Both the position numbers and the translations under genes were made by a program. Below the pieces are notes generated by a model. It worked only from the letters and a program-made list of their open reading frames with translations, was not told the DNA's origin and ran no database searches. DNA of 64,000 nt from Streptomyces sp. NBC_01232 (lineage in GTDB: Bacteria > Actinomycetota > Actinomycetes > Streptomycetales > Streptomycetaceae), in assembly GCF_035989885.1 (NCBI RefSeq), contig NZ_CP108518.1, positions 4,765,001-4,829,000 on the forward strand, in the 5' to 3' direction. How positions within the stretch are numbered: the stretch's first letter is position 1; each line of letters starts with the position of its first letter. Positions 44,909-54,030 of this stretch are shown here, piece after piece.

Positions 44909-45820
44909 ATGAGTGAGCAGACGATGCAGGCGGCCGTGGTGACCGGGTTCGGCGGCCCGGAACAGGTCGTCCTGGCCGAGGTCCCGCTGCCGCGCCCCGC
45001 AGCCGGCCAGGTCCGCGTCCGGGTCACCGCCGCCGGGCTCAACCCGGTGGACGGCGCGGTCCGCGCCGGGGTCTTCGGCGGCGCCGGACAGCGGCTCGGC
45101 CTCGGCTGGGACGTGTCCGGGGAGATCGACGAGGTCGGCGCCGGCGTGACCGGCCGGAGCGCCGGGGACCGGGTCGTGGGGCTGCACTACGGGACGGTGA
45201 AGCCGCTGGGCACGCACGCGCAGTACGTGGTGCTCGACGCCACCGCCGTGGCGGCCGCGCCGGCCACCGTGGACGCCGTGGCCGCGGCCGGGCTCCCGCT
45301 CGCCGCCCTCACCGCCGCCCGCGCGGTGGACCAGCTGGGGCTCGCCCCCGGCAACTCGGTGCTGATCACCGGCGCCGCGGGCGTCGTCGGCGGCCTGGCC
45401 GTCCAGCTCGCCGCGCGGGCCGGCCTGGTGGTGACGGCCCTGGCGGGCGCGGAGGACGAGGAGCTCGTACGGTCCCTGGGCGCGACCGGGTTCGTCCCGC
45501 GCGGCTCGGCTGCGGCCGGCCCGGTGGACGGGGTCCTGGACGCGGCCGTGCTGGGCGCGGAGGCGCTGGGGGCCGTACGCGACGGCGGGGTCTACGTCGG
45601 CCTGATCCCGCACCACGCCCCGGCCGCGGAGCGCGGCGTCCGGGTGGTGGAACAGGAGGTGGCGGCGGACGGGGAGCACCTGGCCCGTCTGGTGGCCCTG
45701 GTCGACGCGGGCGCGCTCACCCTGCGGGTCGCGGAGACCTTCCCGCTCGCGGAGGCCGCCAGGGCCCACGAACGGCTCGCCGCCCCGGGGGTCCGCGGCC
45801 GCATCATCCTGACGCCGTGA
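44909..45820 (+). CDS. NADP-dependent oxidoreductase, quinone-reductase-type MDR
   Basis: A 303-aa medium-chain reductase without zinc ligands. GroES-like N-terminus (QAAVVTGFGGPEQVVLAEVPLP), LGWDVSGEIDEVGAGV, and the nucleotide motif LITGAAGVVGGLAVQLAARAG. It probably reduces quinones or unsaturated aldehydes. ATG 44909 follows GGGAGAG. Divergence from the HxlR gene with a palindrome between suggests electrophile-induced expression (inference). The 3' end overlaps the convergent GNAT gene by 17 bp. Confidence 0.88.
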   Translation: MSEQTMQAAVVTGFGGPEQVVLAEVPLPRPAAGQVRVRVTAAGLNPVDGAVRAGVFGGAGQRLGLGWDVSGEIDEVGAGVTGRSAGDRVVGLHYGTVKPLGTHAQYVVLDATAVAAAPATVDAVAAAGLPLAALTAARAVDQLGLAPGNSVLITGAAGVVGGLAVQLAARAGLVVTALAGAEDEELVRSLGATGFVPRGSAAAGPVDGVLDAAVLGAEALGAVRDGGVYVGLIPHHAPAAERGVRVVEQEVAADGEHLARLVALVDAGALTLRVAETFPLAEAARAHERLAAPGVRGRIILTP

Positions 45821-46406
45821 CCGCCGTGTCCGGGCCCTGCGGCCGCCCCACCCGGTAGCGCCAGTCGCAGCTCGGGTGGGGCACCCCGGGCGGGTACTCG
45901 AAGTCGACGTCGCCGAGGTACTCGAACCCGGCCCGCCGGCAGACCGCGTTGGACGCCGGGTGGTCGGTGCCCGGGAAGGCGTGGACGCTGTCGCGGGAGC
46001 CGTGGGCGCGGACGTACGCCAGGAGTTCGGCCAGCGCCGCCACGGCCAGCCCGTGGCCCTGGAACTCGGGCAGGATGCCCCAGCCGGCCTCGTAGACCGG
46101 CTCGCCCCGCCACTCCCGCTCCCAGAAGCCGACGGACCCGACGCTGCGGGCGGCCCCGTCCCCGGCCCCGTCCCCGTCCCCGGCAGGGTCTGCGGAAGGG
46201 TCCCCGGCGGGTGTCCACACCACGCGGAACATCCGGCCGGCGGCCGGCTCCCGCGCGCTCAGGGCCTCGTAGCGCCGCTGCCGGTCGACGAGCTTGGCGG
46301 CCGGCTCGGGGCCGCCCAGGAACTCGGTCATGGCCGGTTCGTTCTTGCGCTCCAGCAGCCAGAAGTCCCCCGCGGACCAGGGTTCCAGTCGTACGTGCGT
46401 CTCCAT
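45804..46406 (-). CDS. GNAT family N-acetyltransferase
   Basis: A 200-aa acetyltransferase of the RimJ/RimL-like type (RLEPWSAGDFWLLERKNEPAMTEFLGG; acetyl-CoA loop ILPEFQGHGLAVAALAELLAYV; HAFPGTDHPASNAVCRRAGFEYLGDVD). A short Asp/Gly/Ala insert near residue 75 is low complexity. Acceptor substrate unknown. A tandem gcggt repeat lies just upstream (46421-46440). Confidence 0.86.
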   Translation of the reverse strand: METHVRLEPWSAGDFWLLERKNEPAMTEFLGGPEPAAKLVDRQRRYEALSAREPAAGRMFRVVWTPAGDPSADPAGDGDGAGDGAARSVGSVGFWEREWRGEPVYEAGWGILPEFQGHGLAVAALAELLAYVRAHGSRDSVHAFPGTDHPASNAVCRRAGFEYLGDVDFEYPPGVPHPSCDWRYRVGRPQGPDTAVTASG

Positions 46407-46459
46407 CCGGACACGCTACTGCGGTGCGGTGCGGTGCGGTGAGGTCACGCCCGGGGCCG

Positions 46460-48046
46460 TCAGCTCCGCTGGAAGAACTCCACCTCCGCCAGGGCGAGAT
46501 GGCGGTCCGGCGCGGCCCCGGCGGGCATGTCCAGGGTCAGCCGGACCGTCGTTGCGTCACTGATACCGGTGGGGAAGGTCTGGGGACCGGGCTTGTCGCT
46601 CAGCGTGAGCCTCCTGTGGACCTTGCGGCCGTCCCCGGCCGTCACCTCCATGTCGATCTGGAGCGCCCGCGCCTGCCGGGCGTACTCCTCGGGCGAGGTC
46701 GAGGCGCCGTTGGTGATGATCACGTCGACCAGGCGGAAGGGCTTGGCGAAGGTGTACGTCGCCGAGGCGCCGGGGGCGGGCGCGCCCCAGTAGCGGTTGC
46801 TGAGCCCGTCCGTGCTGTCGCCCACCGGATGTCCGGGCACCTCGGCGCTCGCCTCGACGCGGGCGGCGGTCACCGCCTTGGCCTTGCCGAGCTTGTCGCG
46901 GGTGTCCTCGATCAGGCGGCGGCCGGCCGGCAGCAGCAGGAAGGCGCCCGCGCAGAGGGCCAGTACGACGGCCAGGACCACCAGGAAGCGCGTCGTCCGG
47001 CCCGAGCCCGCGCGGGTGCGGCGGCGGAACGGCCACACGGTCCGCCACCACGGCAGGGGTGCCGGTGCGGTGGCGGGCGTCAGCGGAGCCGCGCAGCGGC
47101 GGCAGAACCGGCGCTCCGGCGGGTTGGGCGTGGCGCAGGCGGGGCAGGGCGCGCCGGACACGTCGTCGCTCACGGCGGCGGTACGCACGACCGGGCGCGG
47201 GGCGACGGCCTTCGCGGGCCGGACGGGCTGCGGGGAGGCGGGTATCGGCGCGGGTGCGGATGCCCGCGGCGCGACGGCCCGGGGGGCGGCGGGGGGCCGT
47301 GCCGGGATCACCGGGTGCGGGGCCCCCGTCCCGGAGGGCGCGGGCGGTGCCGGTTCCGTGCCCGGGGACACGGAGGGTGCGGGCGGGGCGGATCCGTCCC
47401 GCGGCTCCGCGGCGGGCTGCTGCTCCGAGGAGGGCGCGGGCGGTTGCGTGCCCGGGGGCGTGCCCGGACCGGACGCGGCGCCGGAGGGCGGGGGCGGGAC
47501 GGGCCGCCTGCGCTGCCAGGGCCGCCGTTCCGCGGCCGCGGGCCCGGAAGGCGCGGGCGGGGCCGGCGGCGCACCCGGGGGCGCGGCGGGGCCGGCGGGC
47601 GCGGCCGGGTCCGCCGCCGCCGGACCGGCGGGGCGGGACTCCGGCGCGGAGGCCGTGGACGGGGGCGACCCGGCAGCGGTGGGCGTCGACGGGGCCGACC
47701 CGGCAGCGGTGGGCCCAGCAGGGGCCGTTCCGGGAGCGGTGGGTGCAGGAGGGGGCGACCCGGCAGCGGTGGGCGTCGACGGGGCCGATCCGGCAGTGGT
47801 GGGCGATCCGGGAGCGGACTGAGCAGAAGAAGTGGACCCGGCCGGGCCGGCCGGCTCGGTTGGGGGGTCCGGCGGGGCGGGGGTGGGGTGGGGCTCGGCC
47901 GCCCCCGGGACGTCGGCCGGCGGGGCGGCCGAGGTCCGGGAGGGGGCGGAGCCCGACCAGCCCAGGTAGGCACCGCAGTTGCCGCAGAAGTCGTCCGTCA
48001 CGCCGTTGGACGACCCGCACACGGGACACGCACGCACCGTTGTCAC
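46460..48046 (-). CDS. zinc-ribbon / transmembrane / NADase-type glycan-binding-like protein of the eCIS cluster
   Basis: A 528-aa protein with a clear mosaic. An N-terminal zinc ribbon (CPVCGSSN ... FCGNCG) is followed by ~240 residues of Pro/Ala/Thr/Ser low complexity with 7- to 10-residue repeats. A second zinc ribbon (CPACATPNPPERRFCRRC), a transmembrane helix (FLVVLAVVLALCAGAFLLL) and a C-terminal beta-domain (LSNRYWGAPAPGASATYTFAKPFRLVDVIITNGA..., LALAEVEFFQR) follow, the last resembling discoidin-like NADase-type glycan-binding modules. The GTG overlaps the stop of tail protein I, so it belongs to the eCIS operon. Ribbons in the cytoplasm with the binding domain outside would let it link particle and envelope (inference). 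Confidence 0.82.
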   Translation of the reverse strand: MTTVRACPVCGSSNGVTDDFCGNCGAYLGWSGSAPSRTSAAPPADVPGAAEPHPTPAPPDPPTEPAGPAGSTSSAQSAPGSPTTAGSAPSTPTAAGSPPPAPTAPGTAPAGPTAAGSAPSTPTAAGSPPSTASAPESRPAGPAAADPAAPAGPAAPPGAPPAPPAPSGPAAAERRPWQRRRPVPPPPSGAASGPGTPPGTQPPAPSSEQQPAAEPRDGSAPPAPSVSPGTEPAPPAPSGTGAPHPVIPARPPAAPRAVAPRASAPAPIPASPQPVRPAKAVAPRPVVRTAAVSDDVSGAPCPACATPNPPERRFCRRCAAPLTPATAPAPLPWWRTVWPFRRRTRAGSGRTTRFLVVLAVVLALCAGAFLLLPAGRRLIEDTRDKLGKAKAVTAARVEASAEVPGHPVGDSTDGLSNRYWGAPAPGASATYTFAKPFRLVDVIITNGASTSPEEYARQARALQIDMEVTAGDGRKVHRRLTLSDKPGPQTFPTGISDATTVRLTLDMPAGAAPDRHLALAEVEFFQRS

Positions 48047-48609
48047 TTCCCTTCGTCCGCGGGAGGCCCGGGCAGGATCTCGACCCGGCAGACCGTGTGG
48101 ACGGGGCACAGGGTGCGCACGAGCGCGCGGACCCGGTCCGCGTCCACCGCCTCCCCGCCCTGCGGCCACACCCGGACGAGGACCTCGCCGGCCGGAGCGG
48201 CGGGCAGCTCGCCGCCGGCCGTACGGGACCAGACGGCCCCGCCGTCGCCGCTGACCTCGGCGGACACGCCCAGCACCAGGCGCAGGGCCTCGGTCAGGCC
48301 GCGCCGGGTGCCGCGCAGGCGGTGCAGTTCCACCGCCCGCGCCACCGCCTCGCGCCGCAGTCCGGTGGGCCACCGGGGGTCGTCGACGGCGCCCACCCAG
48401 GAGGCCAGCCAGGGCAGGAAGTCGGCCGCCGGAGCCAGCCGGGGGTCGAAGTAGGAGGGCAGGTTGTCGAGGGTCGTGAACACCGGGGCGAGGACGGTGT
48501 CCAGCCCGGCCGTGAACCGCTGGGCGAAGTCGTCGTCGGCGTACAGCGCGGGCAGTTGCTCGCCGATCGGATGCCGGCTGGGCAGGCCGGGGACGGCGGC
48601 CCGGCTCAT
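48043..48609 (-). CDS. eCIS phage tail protein I-like baseplate protein (Cis12-like)
   Basis: A 188-aa protein with the tail protein I (P2 gpI / TIGR02242) pattern: LPALYADDDFAQRFTAGLDTVLAPVFTTLDNLPSYFDPRLAPAADFLPWLASWVG, then RREAVARAVELHRLRGTRRGLTEAL. It is predicted to connect the baseplate wedge periphery. It overlaps the baseplate J gene upstream (4 bp) and the zinc-ribbon gene downstream (4 bp). Afp12-type proteins are usually longer, so this is the short streptomycete form. Confidence 0.88.
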   Translation of the reverse strand: MSRAAVPGLPSRHPIGEQLPALYADDDFAQRFTAGLDTVLAPVFTTLDNLPSYFDPRLAPAADFLPWLASWVGAVDDPRWPTGLRREAVARAVELHRLRGTRRGLTEALRLVLGVSAEVSGDGGAVWSRTAGGELPAAPAGEVLVRVWPQGGEAVDADRVRALVRTLCPVHTVCRVEILPGPPADEGK

Positions 48610-50588
48610 CCGTGCACCCCCGGCTCCCGGTCCGGCTCCGTCACGACCACCTGGTGCTGGTAGGAGAAGACGAGTGCGCCCGCTCCGATGTCGATGCGGT
48701 CGACGGGGGCTCCGCGCCGCCCGGTGATCGGGTCGGCGGCGAACATCCGGATCTCCTCCACCAGGACTTCCCCGACGGCGCGTTGGAGTACGCCGAACAC
48801 CTCGCCGTACTGGACGGGCCGCCCGAACGGCCAGCCGGCGCCGTCGGGCCCGCCGTGCAGGGGGTTGAGGTGGCGGAACAGCGCGGCGAGCGCCGCCTCG
48901 CGCACCCGGTCGGCGTCCGCGGCGGGTGCCGACAGCCGTGCGACGACGGTGACGCCCTGGTAGACGGGCGGCTCCACGACGACGCGCGTGCCGATCAGCC
49001 GCCGTTCGTCGAGGGCGGCGGTGATCGCTTCGAGTACCTGGTCGGAGGGGATCAGCTGCTCGAAGCGGAGCCGGTCGCCCTCGTCGGCCACCGCGTCCGG
49101 CACCACCAGGACGCGTACCGCGCCCGCGGCGGCCGCTCCGCCCGCCGTGCCGGTGGCGGGCAGGCAGCGGACCCGGAGTACCGAGGGCGCCGCCCGGCGG
49201 GCGATGATCTCGTGGTCCTCGGCGGTCACCGCGCGTTCCTGCATGCGCAGGGCTTCCGGCGCCCGCAGTCTGGCGTTGTCGATCGTCTCCCCGGCGACGC
49301 CGCCCCGCGCCGCCTCCCGGTTGGTGACGCGGGCGACGTAGGGGACGGAGCTGCGCAGTACGGAGATCGCGCCGCGCGAGACGTTGCCCGCGGGGCCGCC
49401 GCCGGTGCGGTAGCGGGCCACGCGGATCCGGGAGCCCTTGGGCGGCACGGCCCCGCAGGACCGCAGGGTGCCGTCGGCCTCGCGGAGCACCGGCGGGAAG
49501 GCGAACTCGCCGGTGGTGGCGTTCACGCGGACGTGCCGGTCGTCGGGGCCCGAGCGGCCGAAGTGCTCGACCACCTCCCAGCGCTGCCATCCGTCGGCGG
49601 AGGACACCTCCACCGACGGCGGTTCCCCGTCGAGCAGCACGGGCGGGCGGCCGAGCCGGAAGGTCTGCCCGGCCACCCCCTCCGAGGTGCCGAGCGGTAC
49701 GTCGCTCACCCGCTCGGCGTGCTCCACGGTCATGGTGCCGCCGACGGTGAAGACGGCGGCCTCGCGCACGGTCGGGGACTCCGAGTAGAACGGCTGGCCG
49801 GGCTCGGGTTCGGTGACCCGGCAGCGCAGCCATCCCGCGCGGGTGCCGCTCAGCAGTGAGGCGGTGTGCCCGGCCGGTACGTACACGATGATCTCGCCGG
49901 GCCGGTTGAGACCGCCGGTGCTGTCGGAGTCGGTCTCGCAGCGCTGCCACCGGCCGCCGTCCCACGCCTCCCACACGAGCGGGGGCTGGCGCGGGTCGAC
50001 GCCGACGCCCTCGACGCGGCTGTCGAGACGGACCGCGACCACGCAGCGCGGTACGGCCGTCGGCAGGCCGAACAGCAGAGCGTCGCCGGGCTCGGGCGTC
50101 GCCGCGAAGCAGGGGATGTCGCGGCCCTCGGCGAGCGCGCCGGTCCGGTCGGTCATGTCACCGGTGCGGGGCGCGGTGACCAGGCGCGTCAACTCGCTGG
50201 GCACGATGCGCAGATCGCCGGTGGTGGCGAACACCACGGCCTCCTCGCTCTCCCCGGTGGCGGTCGTGACCTCGGTGCCGGCGGGCAGCGTGACCGTGTC
50301 GGGCTGCGGGGCGGACAGCCAGAAGTCGATGTCGGCGGCGGCGGCCGAGGGCGGGTACAGCTGGATGTCCAGCAGGTCCAGGAAGGCCAGGTAGTTCTTC
50401 TCCGGGACCCGGTTCAGCCGGTAGAGCAGCTGGTCCACGAGGTAGGCGAACGTCTCGATCAGGGTGACGCCCGGGTCGGAGACGTTGTGGTCGGTCCACT
50501 CCGGCGCGCGCTGCTGCACGTACCGCTTCGCCTCGTCGACGAGTTGCTGGAACCGCCGGTCGTCCAGGTTGGGGGAGGGCAGGGCCAT
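48606..50588 (-). CDS. eCIS putative baseplate assembly protein (gpJ / Cis11-like)
   Basis: A 660-aa baseplate wedge protein. The N-terminus FQQLVDEAKRYVQQRAPEWTDHNVSDPGVTLIETFAYLVDQLLYRLNRVPEKNYLAFLDLL is typical of TIGR02243 / Afp11-like proteins, and the C-terminus contains the gpJ-like part (LEAITAALDERRLIGTRVVVEPPVYQGVTVVARL). It forms the wedge with gp25 and tail protein I. ATG 50588 overlaps the gp25 gene stop by one base (TGATG). Confidence 0.92.
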   Translation of the reverse strand: MALPSPNLDDRRFQQLVDEAKRYVQQRAPEWTDHNVSDPGVTLIETFAYLVDQLLYRLNRVPEKNYLAFLDLLDIQLYPPSAAAADIDFWLSAPQPDTVTLPAGTEVTTATGESEEAVVFATTGDLRIVPSELTRLVTAPRTGDMTDRTGALAEGRDIPCFAATPEPGDALLFGLPTAVPRCVVAVRLDSRVEGVGVDPRQPPLVWEAWDGGRWQRCETDSDSTGGLNRPGEIIVYVPAGHTASLLSGTRAGWLRCRVTEPEPGQPFYSESPTVREAAVFTVGGTMTVEHAERVSDVPLGTSEGVAGQTFRLGRPPVLLDGEPPSVEVSSADGWQRWEVVEHFGRSGPDDRHVRVNATTGEFAFPPVLREADGTLRSCGAVPPKGSRIRVARYRTGGGPAGNVSRGAISVLRSSVPYVARVTNREAARGGVAGETIDNARLRAPEALRMQERAVTAEDHEIIARRAAPSVLRVRCLPATGTAGGAAAAGAVRVLVVPDAVADEGDRLRFEQLIPSDQVLEAITAALDERRLIGTRVVVEPPVYQGVTVVARLSAPAADADRVREAALAALFRHLNPLHGGPDGAGWPFGRPVQYGEVFGVLQRAVGEVLVEEIRMFAADPITGRRGAPVDRIDIGAGALVFSYQHQVVVTEPDREPGVHG

Positions 50589-51010
50589 CAGTCCGCGACC
50601 ATTTCCTCGGCCCCCTCCTCGGAGGGGATCGTGTAGAAGGGGAAGACCAGGTTGCGCCGGTCGTTGGTGGTGCGCACCGTGTAGTGCACATCGATGTAGA
50701 GGGTGCCGGCGTCCACGGCGTCGAAGGCCACGACGACCTCGTCCACCGCGATGCGGGGCTCCCAGCGCTCCAGGGCCTCGCGCACCTGCTGGGCGACCCG
50801 CCCGGCGGTGTCGCCGTCGCCGGGGGCGAAGACGTACTCGTGGATGCCGCAGCCGAATTCGGGCCGCATCGGCCGCTCGCCCGGAGCGGTGCCCAGGATC
50901 AGCCGGATGGCCTCCTCCAGCTCCCGTTCCCGCTCGACCATGGCGATGCCGCCGGTCGGCCCGACGCGCAGGGGGAAGGCCCAGCCGCGCCCGATGAACC
51001 GTTCGCTCAT
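50588..51010 (-). CDS. eCIS gp25-like baseplate protein (Cis9-like)
   Basis: A 140-aa gp25/lysozyme-like baseplate wedge protein with the conserved EEAIRLILGTAPGERPMRPEFGCGIHEYVF segment and ALERWEPRIAVDEVVVAF. It nucleates sheath assembly at the baseplate. ATG 51010 overlaps the PAAR gene stop by one base; GTG 51013 immediately before it is an alternative. Length and motif order are normal for the family. Confidence 0.93.
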   Translation of the reverse strand: MSERFIGRGWAFPLRVGPTGGIAMVERERELEEAIRLILGTAPGERPMRPEFGCGIHEYVFAPGDGDTAGRVAQQVREALERWEPRIAVDEVVVAFDAVDAGTLYIDVHYTVRTTNDRRNLVFPFYTIPSEEGAEEMVAD

Positions 51011-51327
51011 CACACGCCGCCGATCAGGACGTTCATGGCGCCGGTGAGGACCATCGCGCCGCAGGCGGTCTGGTCGCGGGCCCGTGCGGCGGGCAGCCCG
51101 CCGATGAGGACCGCGCCGGCGGCGAGGGCTGCGGGGTTGGGCATGATCACGTTGGCCGGTCCCGTCGCCGCGTGCGGCGGGACCGGGCAGACGTGCAGGC
51201 TGCCCACGACGGCGGCGGGCTGTCCGCCGATCAGCACCGTCGCGACCGCCGCGGCGGCGCCGGGCGGCGGCGTGGCGATCCGGCCGGCGTGGTTGGTGGG
51301 GTCACCGGTACGGGCTGCGGCTGGCAT
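51010..51327 (-). CDS. eCIS PAAR-like spike tip protein (Cis10-like)
   Basis: A 105-aa PAAR-like protein: repeats of short beta turns with VLIGGQPAAVVGSLHVCPVPPHAATGPANVIM and VLIGGLPAARARDQTACGAMVL, plus His and Cys residues suited to bind the tip metal. It would cap the VgrG trimer. ATG 51327 has AGGAG. It follows the VgrG gene by 78 bp, the only sizeable gap in this stretch. Confidence 0.92.
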   Translation of the reverse strand: MPAAARTGDPTNHAGRIATPPPGAAAAVATVLIGGQPAAVVGSLHVCPVPPHAATGPANVIMPNPAALAAGAVLIGGLPAARARDQTACGAMVLTGAMNVLIGGV

Positions 51328-51405
51328 CGGGGCTCCTGGGCGAGGGGGAAAGGGTCGTGGTGGGCGGGCGTGGTGGGCGGGCGTGGTGGACGGGCCGTGG
51401 GGGCC

Positions 51406-53223
51406 TCAGTTGATCCGGATGAGCCGGGCCTTGAGGACGGCGAGCAGGCCGCCGTTGACGGTGACGTCCGCCGTCCCGGACACCTTCACCGAGCGGCCGC
51501 CGATGCTGACCCCGGCGGTGCCGTCGATGTCCACCTGACGGCCGGAGACCTTCACGGTGCCCCGGCCGGCGTCCAGGGTGATGCCGGCCCTGTCCAGGAC
51601 GACGGAGGTCAGCGGACGCTTGGGCCCCGCGTACACGGTGAGCTCGATACGGTCCCGGCGGTCGTCCATGCGTACTTCCAGCCGCTCGTCCCCGGTCACC
51701 AGCCGCAGCCCGGAGGGTCCCGGCGCCGCCGCGTCCAGCAGCTCCACACGGTGCCCCGAACGCGACACCACGGAGCGGCGGTTGACCTTTCCGCTGGTCC
51801 TGTCGATCAGCGGGACGTCGTGCGGGGAGGGCTGGTCCACACCGTTGTAGAGCCCGCCGATGACGTACGGGCTGTCGAGCAGCCCCTGTTCGAACCCCAC
51901 GAGCACCTCGTCGTTGACCTCGGGGCTCACCACACCGCCGCCGCCCTTGCCGCCCCACTGGACGGTGCGCACCCAGTCGGTGACGTACGTGTCGTCCAGC
52001 CAGGGGAACTTCAGTCGGACCGCGCCTCGTTCGGAGCCGTTCGGCTCGCGCACGTCCGTCACCACGCCGATCGCGAGCCCCGGGATGCGCGGGCCGCGCC
52101 CCGGCGCGTTGGCGCCGGTCACCAGGCCGGCCAGGGAGCGGTCCGGGCTGGAGCTGACCCACACGGTGGTGCGGTAGCCGCCGTGCGGCTCCAGGACGTG
52201 CTGCACGGCCGTCGCCGTGTACCGGCCGGAGAAAGCCTGCCCCACGTTGCCGAGGGCCACCGCCTTGCCGGCCCGCAGCAGCGGGTTCCCCTCGGCCACC
52301 GCCTCCAGCTCGCCGAATCCGGAGCCGATCCGGTCCGCCGTCGCCTTCGCGACCGCCGTGGTCTCGGCCTGCGTACGGTACGGAGTGTCGGTGACGGCCA
52401 CGGCCGACTTCCCGAAGCGGGTGGCGAGGGACGGGCTGAGGCCCGGCACCACCGTGTCGCTCACCACCGACGGCTGCTCGGCGACCAGCGGCCGTTTGGT
52501 GGTCACGTCCCAGCCGCGCACCTGCACGGTCGAGGAGCCGTCGGCGGCCGACAGCGCGGCCCGCAGGGCGAGCAGGTTCCTCCCGTACTCCAGGACCATC
52601 GGATCGCGCACGGCCGACGTCGACGGGGCGGGAGCCCCGGACGCCTTCACGGGCCGGGTGAACTGCAGCAGCCCCTGGTCGTCGACGCGCACCTGCGCGC
52701 CGCTCTCGCCCGCGAGGTACTGCAGGAAGTCCCAGTCGGAGACGTTCGCCTGGGACAGCTGCTTGTACGTGACCGGCGCCGCCTCCACCTTCCCGACGGC
52801 CAGGCCCGCTCCGGCGGCCACCTTGCGGACGATCGCCGCGGCCGTCATGTTCCGGTACGCCACGACCCTGCGGCCGCGCTGGAGACGGTGCGCCTTGGAG
52901 TAGGCGCGGACGACGGTGAACGAGCCGGTGCGGTCCCGGTCGATCTCCAGGGCCGTGACCTCGCCGTTGAACAGCCGCTCCCGCGCCTGGCCCTTCACGG
53001 TCGCCACCGACACCCGCAGCGGGGAGCCGATGGTGATGCCGGTGGCGCGCAGGAACTCGTGGTCGGGGTCGCGGTAGGTGAGCACCGCCGTGTCCGGCAG
53101 CCCCACGTTCTCGTCGACCACGCAGCTCACCAGCTGGGCCGCCCAGATCTGCGGCAGTTCGCCCGGGGACTCCACGATCGGGTCGGCCGCGAACGACCGG
53201 CCGCCGGGTTCGGATCCGCTCAC
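51406..53223 (-). CDS. eCIS VgrG-type spike protein (Cis8-like)
   Basis: A 605-aa spike. The gpD-like N-terminal half contains VLTYRDPDHEFLRATGITIGSPLRV, a hub domain and TYKQLSQANVSDWDFLQYLAGESGAQVRVD. A gp5 OB-fold follows (GVVTDVREPNGSERGAVRLKFPWLDDTYVTDWVRTVQWGGKGGGGV, EVNDEVLVGFEQG), and the C-terminal beta-helix needle ends in VKVSGTADVTVNGGLLAVLKA. No effector extension is present. GTG 53223 overlaps the LysM gene stop by 4 bp. Confidence 0.93.
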   Translation of the reverse strand: MSGSEPGGRSFAADPIVESPGELPQIWAAQLVSCVVDENVGLPDTAVLTYRDPDHEFLRATGITIGSPLRVSVATVKGQARERLFNGEVTALEIDRDRTGSFTVVRAYSKAHRLQRGRRVVAYRNMTAAAIVRKVAAGAGLAVGKVEAAPVTYKQLSQANVSDWDFLQYLAGESGAQVRVDDQGLLQFTRPVKASGAPAPSTSAVRDPMVLEYGRNLLALRAALSAADGSSTVQVRGWDVTTKRPLVAEQPSVVSDTVVPGLSPSLATRFGKSAVAVTDTPYRTQAETTAVAKATADRIGSGFGELEAVAEGNPLLRAGKAVALGNVGQAFSGRYTATAVQHVLEPHGGYRTTVWVSSSPDRSLAGLVTGANAPGRGPRIPGLAIGVVTDVREPNGSERGAVRLKFPWLDDTYVTDWVRTVQWGGKGGGGVVSPEVNDEVLVGFEQGLLDSPYVIGGLYNGVDQPSPHDVPLIDRTSGKVNRRSVVSRSGHRVELLDAAAPGPSGLRLVTGDERLEVRMDDRRDRIELTVYAGPKRPLTSVVLDRAGITLDAGRGTVKVSGRQVDIDGTAGVSIGGRSVKVSGTADVTVNGGLLAVLKARLIRIN

Positions 53224-53945
53224 CGCTGCTCCTCCTCGCCGTGCCGGTCCTGTGTGCCGGGCACCACGATCTCGGTGCCGGGGACGAGGGCCATCGGGTC
53301 GTCTATGCCGTTGGCCTCCGCGATGGCCCGCCAGGCCGTCGCGTCGCCGTATTCGCGCCAGGCGAGCATCGCCAGGCTGTCGCCCGCCACCACGATGTGC
53401 GTGCTGCGGGCGGTCCGTGAGCCTGAGGTCGGGTTCTGGCCCGGCGGGTCGACACTCGCCTCCTCGATGGACAGCGAGCAGGTGGCGCGCAGCGGTTTGC
53501 CGTCCACGTCGAAGAGCGTGTACGACACCGAGAGGTTCGACAGGACCCCGTCGAACGAAGTCGTCCGCGCGCTGCCCCACTCGAAGCGCACCCAGGGGCT
53601 CGCCGGCTTCTTGCGGCCGAGGCTGGCCGGGGTCGGCACACACGCCTTCATCAGCTTTTCCACGGCCTGTTCGACCGAGTTGTCGTGGGTGGCGGTCGCG
53701 TCGAGGAACACCTCCAGGCTCAGGGTGCGCGGACCGCTGCCCACGAACTCGGGCAGCGCCGACTGGCCGGCCATCCGGGAGGGGGAGCGCCGCCACTCGG
53801 TGGTCTTGCCCAGCTGCAGGGTCGACGGGTTGAACTGGAGGTCGAGCTTCGCGATCACCCCGCCCGGCTTGGCCCCGACCGAAGCAGGGGGTTCCTTGAG
53901 GGTGAGCTGGGCCCTGGCGCGGCTGGCGCGTGCCGATGAGGCCAT
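53220..53945 (-). CDS. eCIS LysM-containing tube/baseplate adaptor (Cis7-like)
   Basis: A 241-aa protein. The N-terminal part (LDLQFNPSTLQLGKTTEWRRSPSRMAGQSALPEFVGSGPRTLSLEVFLDAT) matches the T4 gp53/Afp7-type adaptor between tube and spike. The C-terminal LysM motif (HIVVAGDSLAMLAWREYGDATAWRAIAEANGIDDP) is the fold used by baseplate adaptors rather than for peptidoglycan binding as such. ATG 53945. It lies between the second tube-like gene and vgrG, the conserved order. Confidence 0.91.
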   Translation of the reverse strand: MASSARASRARAQLTLKEPPASVGAKPGGVIAKLDLQFNPSTLQLGKTTEWRRSPSRMAGQSALPEFVGSGPRTLSLEVFLDATATHDNSVEQAVEKLMKACVPTPASLGRKKPASPWVRFEWGSARTTSFDGVLSNLSVSYTLFDVDGKPLRATCSLSIEEASVDPPGQNPTSGSRTARSTHIVVAGDSLAMLAWREYGDATAWRAIAEANGIDDPMALVPGTEIVVPGTQDRHGEEEQR

Positions 53946-54030
53946 GGCGTGGATCCCTTCGGGGGCGGGCGATCGGGGGGCGGCGGGGGCAGCGGGGCAG
54001 TGAGGCAGTGAGGCGGCGCGCGGCGGGTGG

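Noticed and set aside
46421..46440. Tandem gcggt repeat before the GNAT gene
   Set aside because: Four short copies in G+C-rich intergenic DNA; no reason to assign a function.
46211..48454. Long plus-strand frame opposite the zinc-ribbon protein
   Set aside because: Glycine/arginine-rich shadow of a Pro/Ala-rich gene; crosses other well-supported genes.
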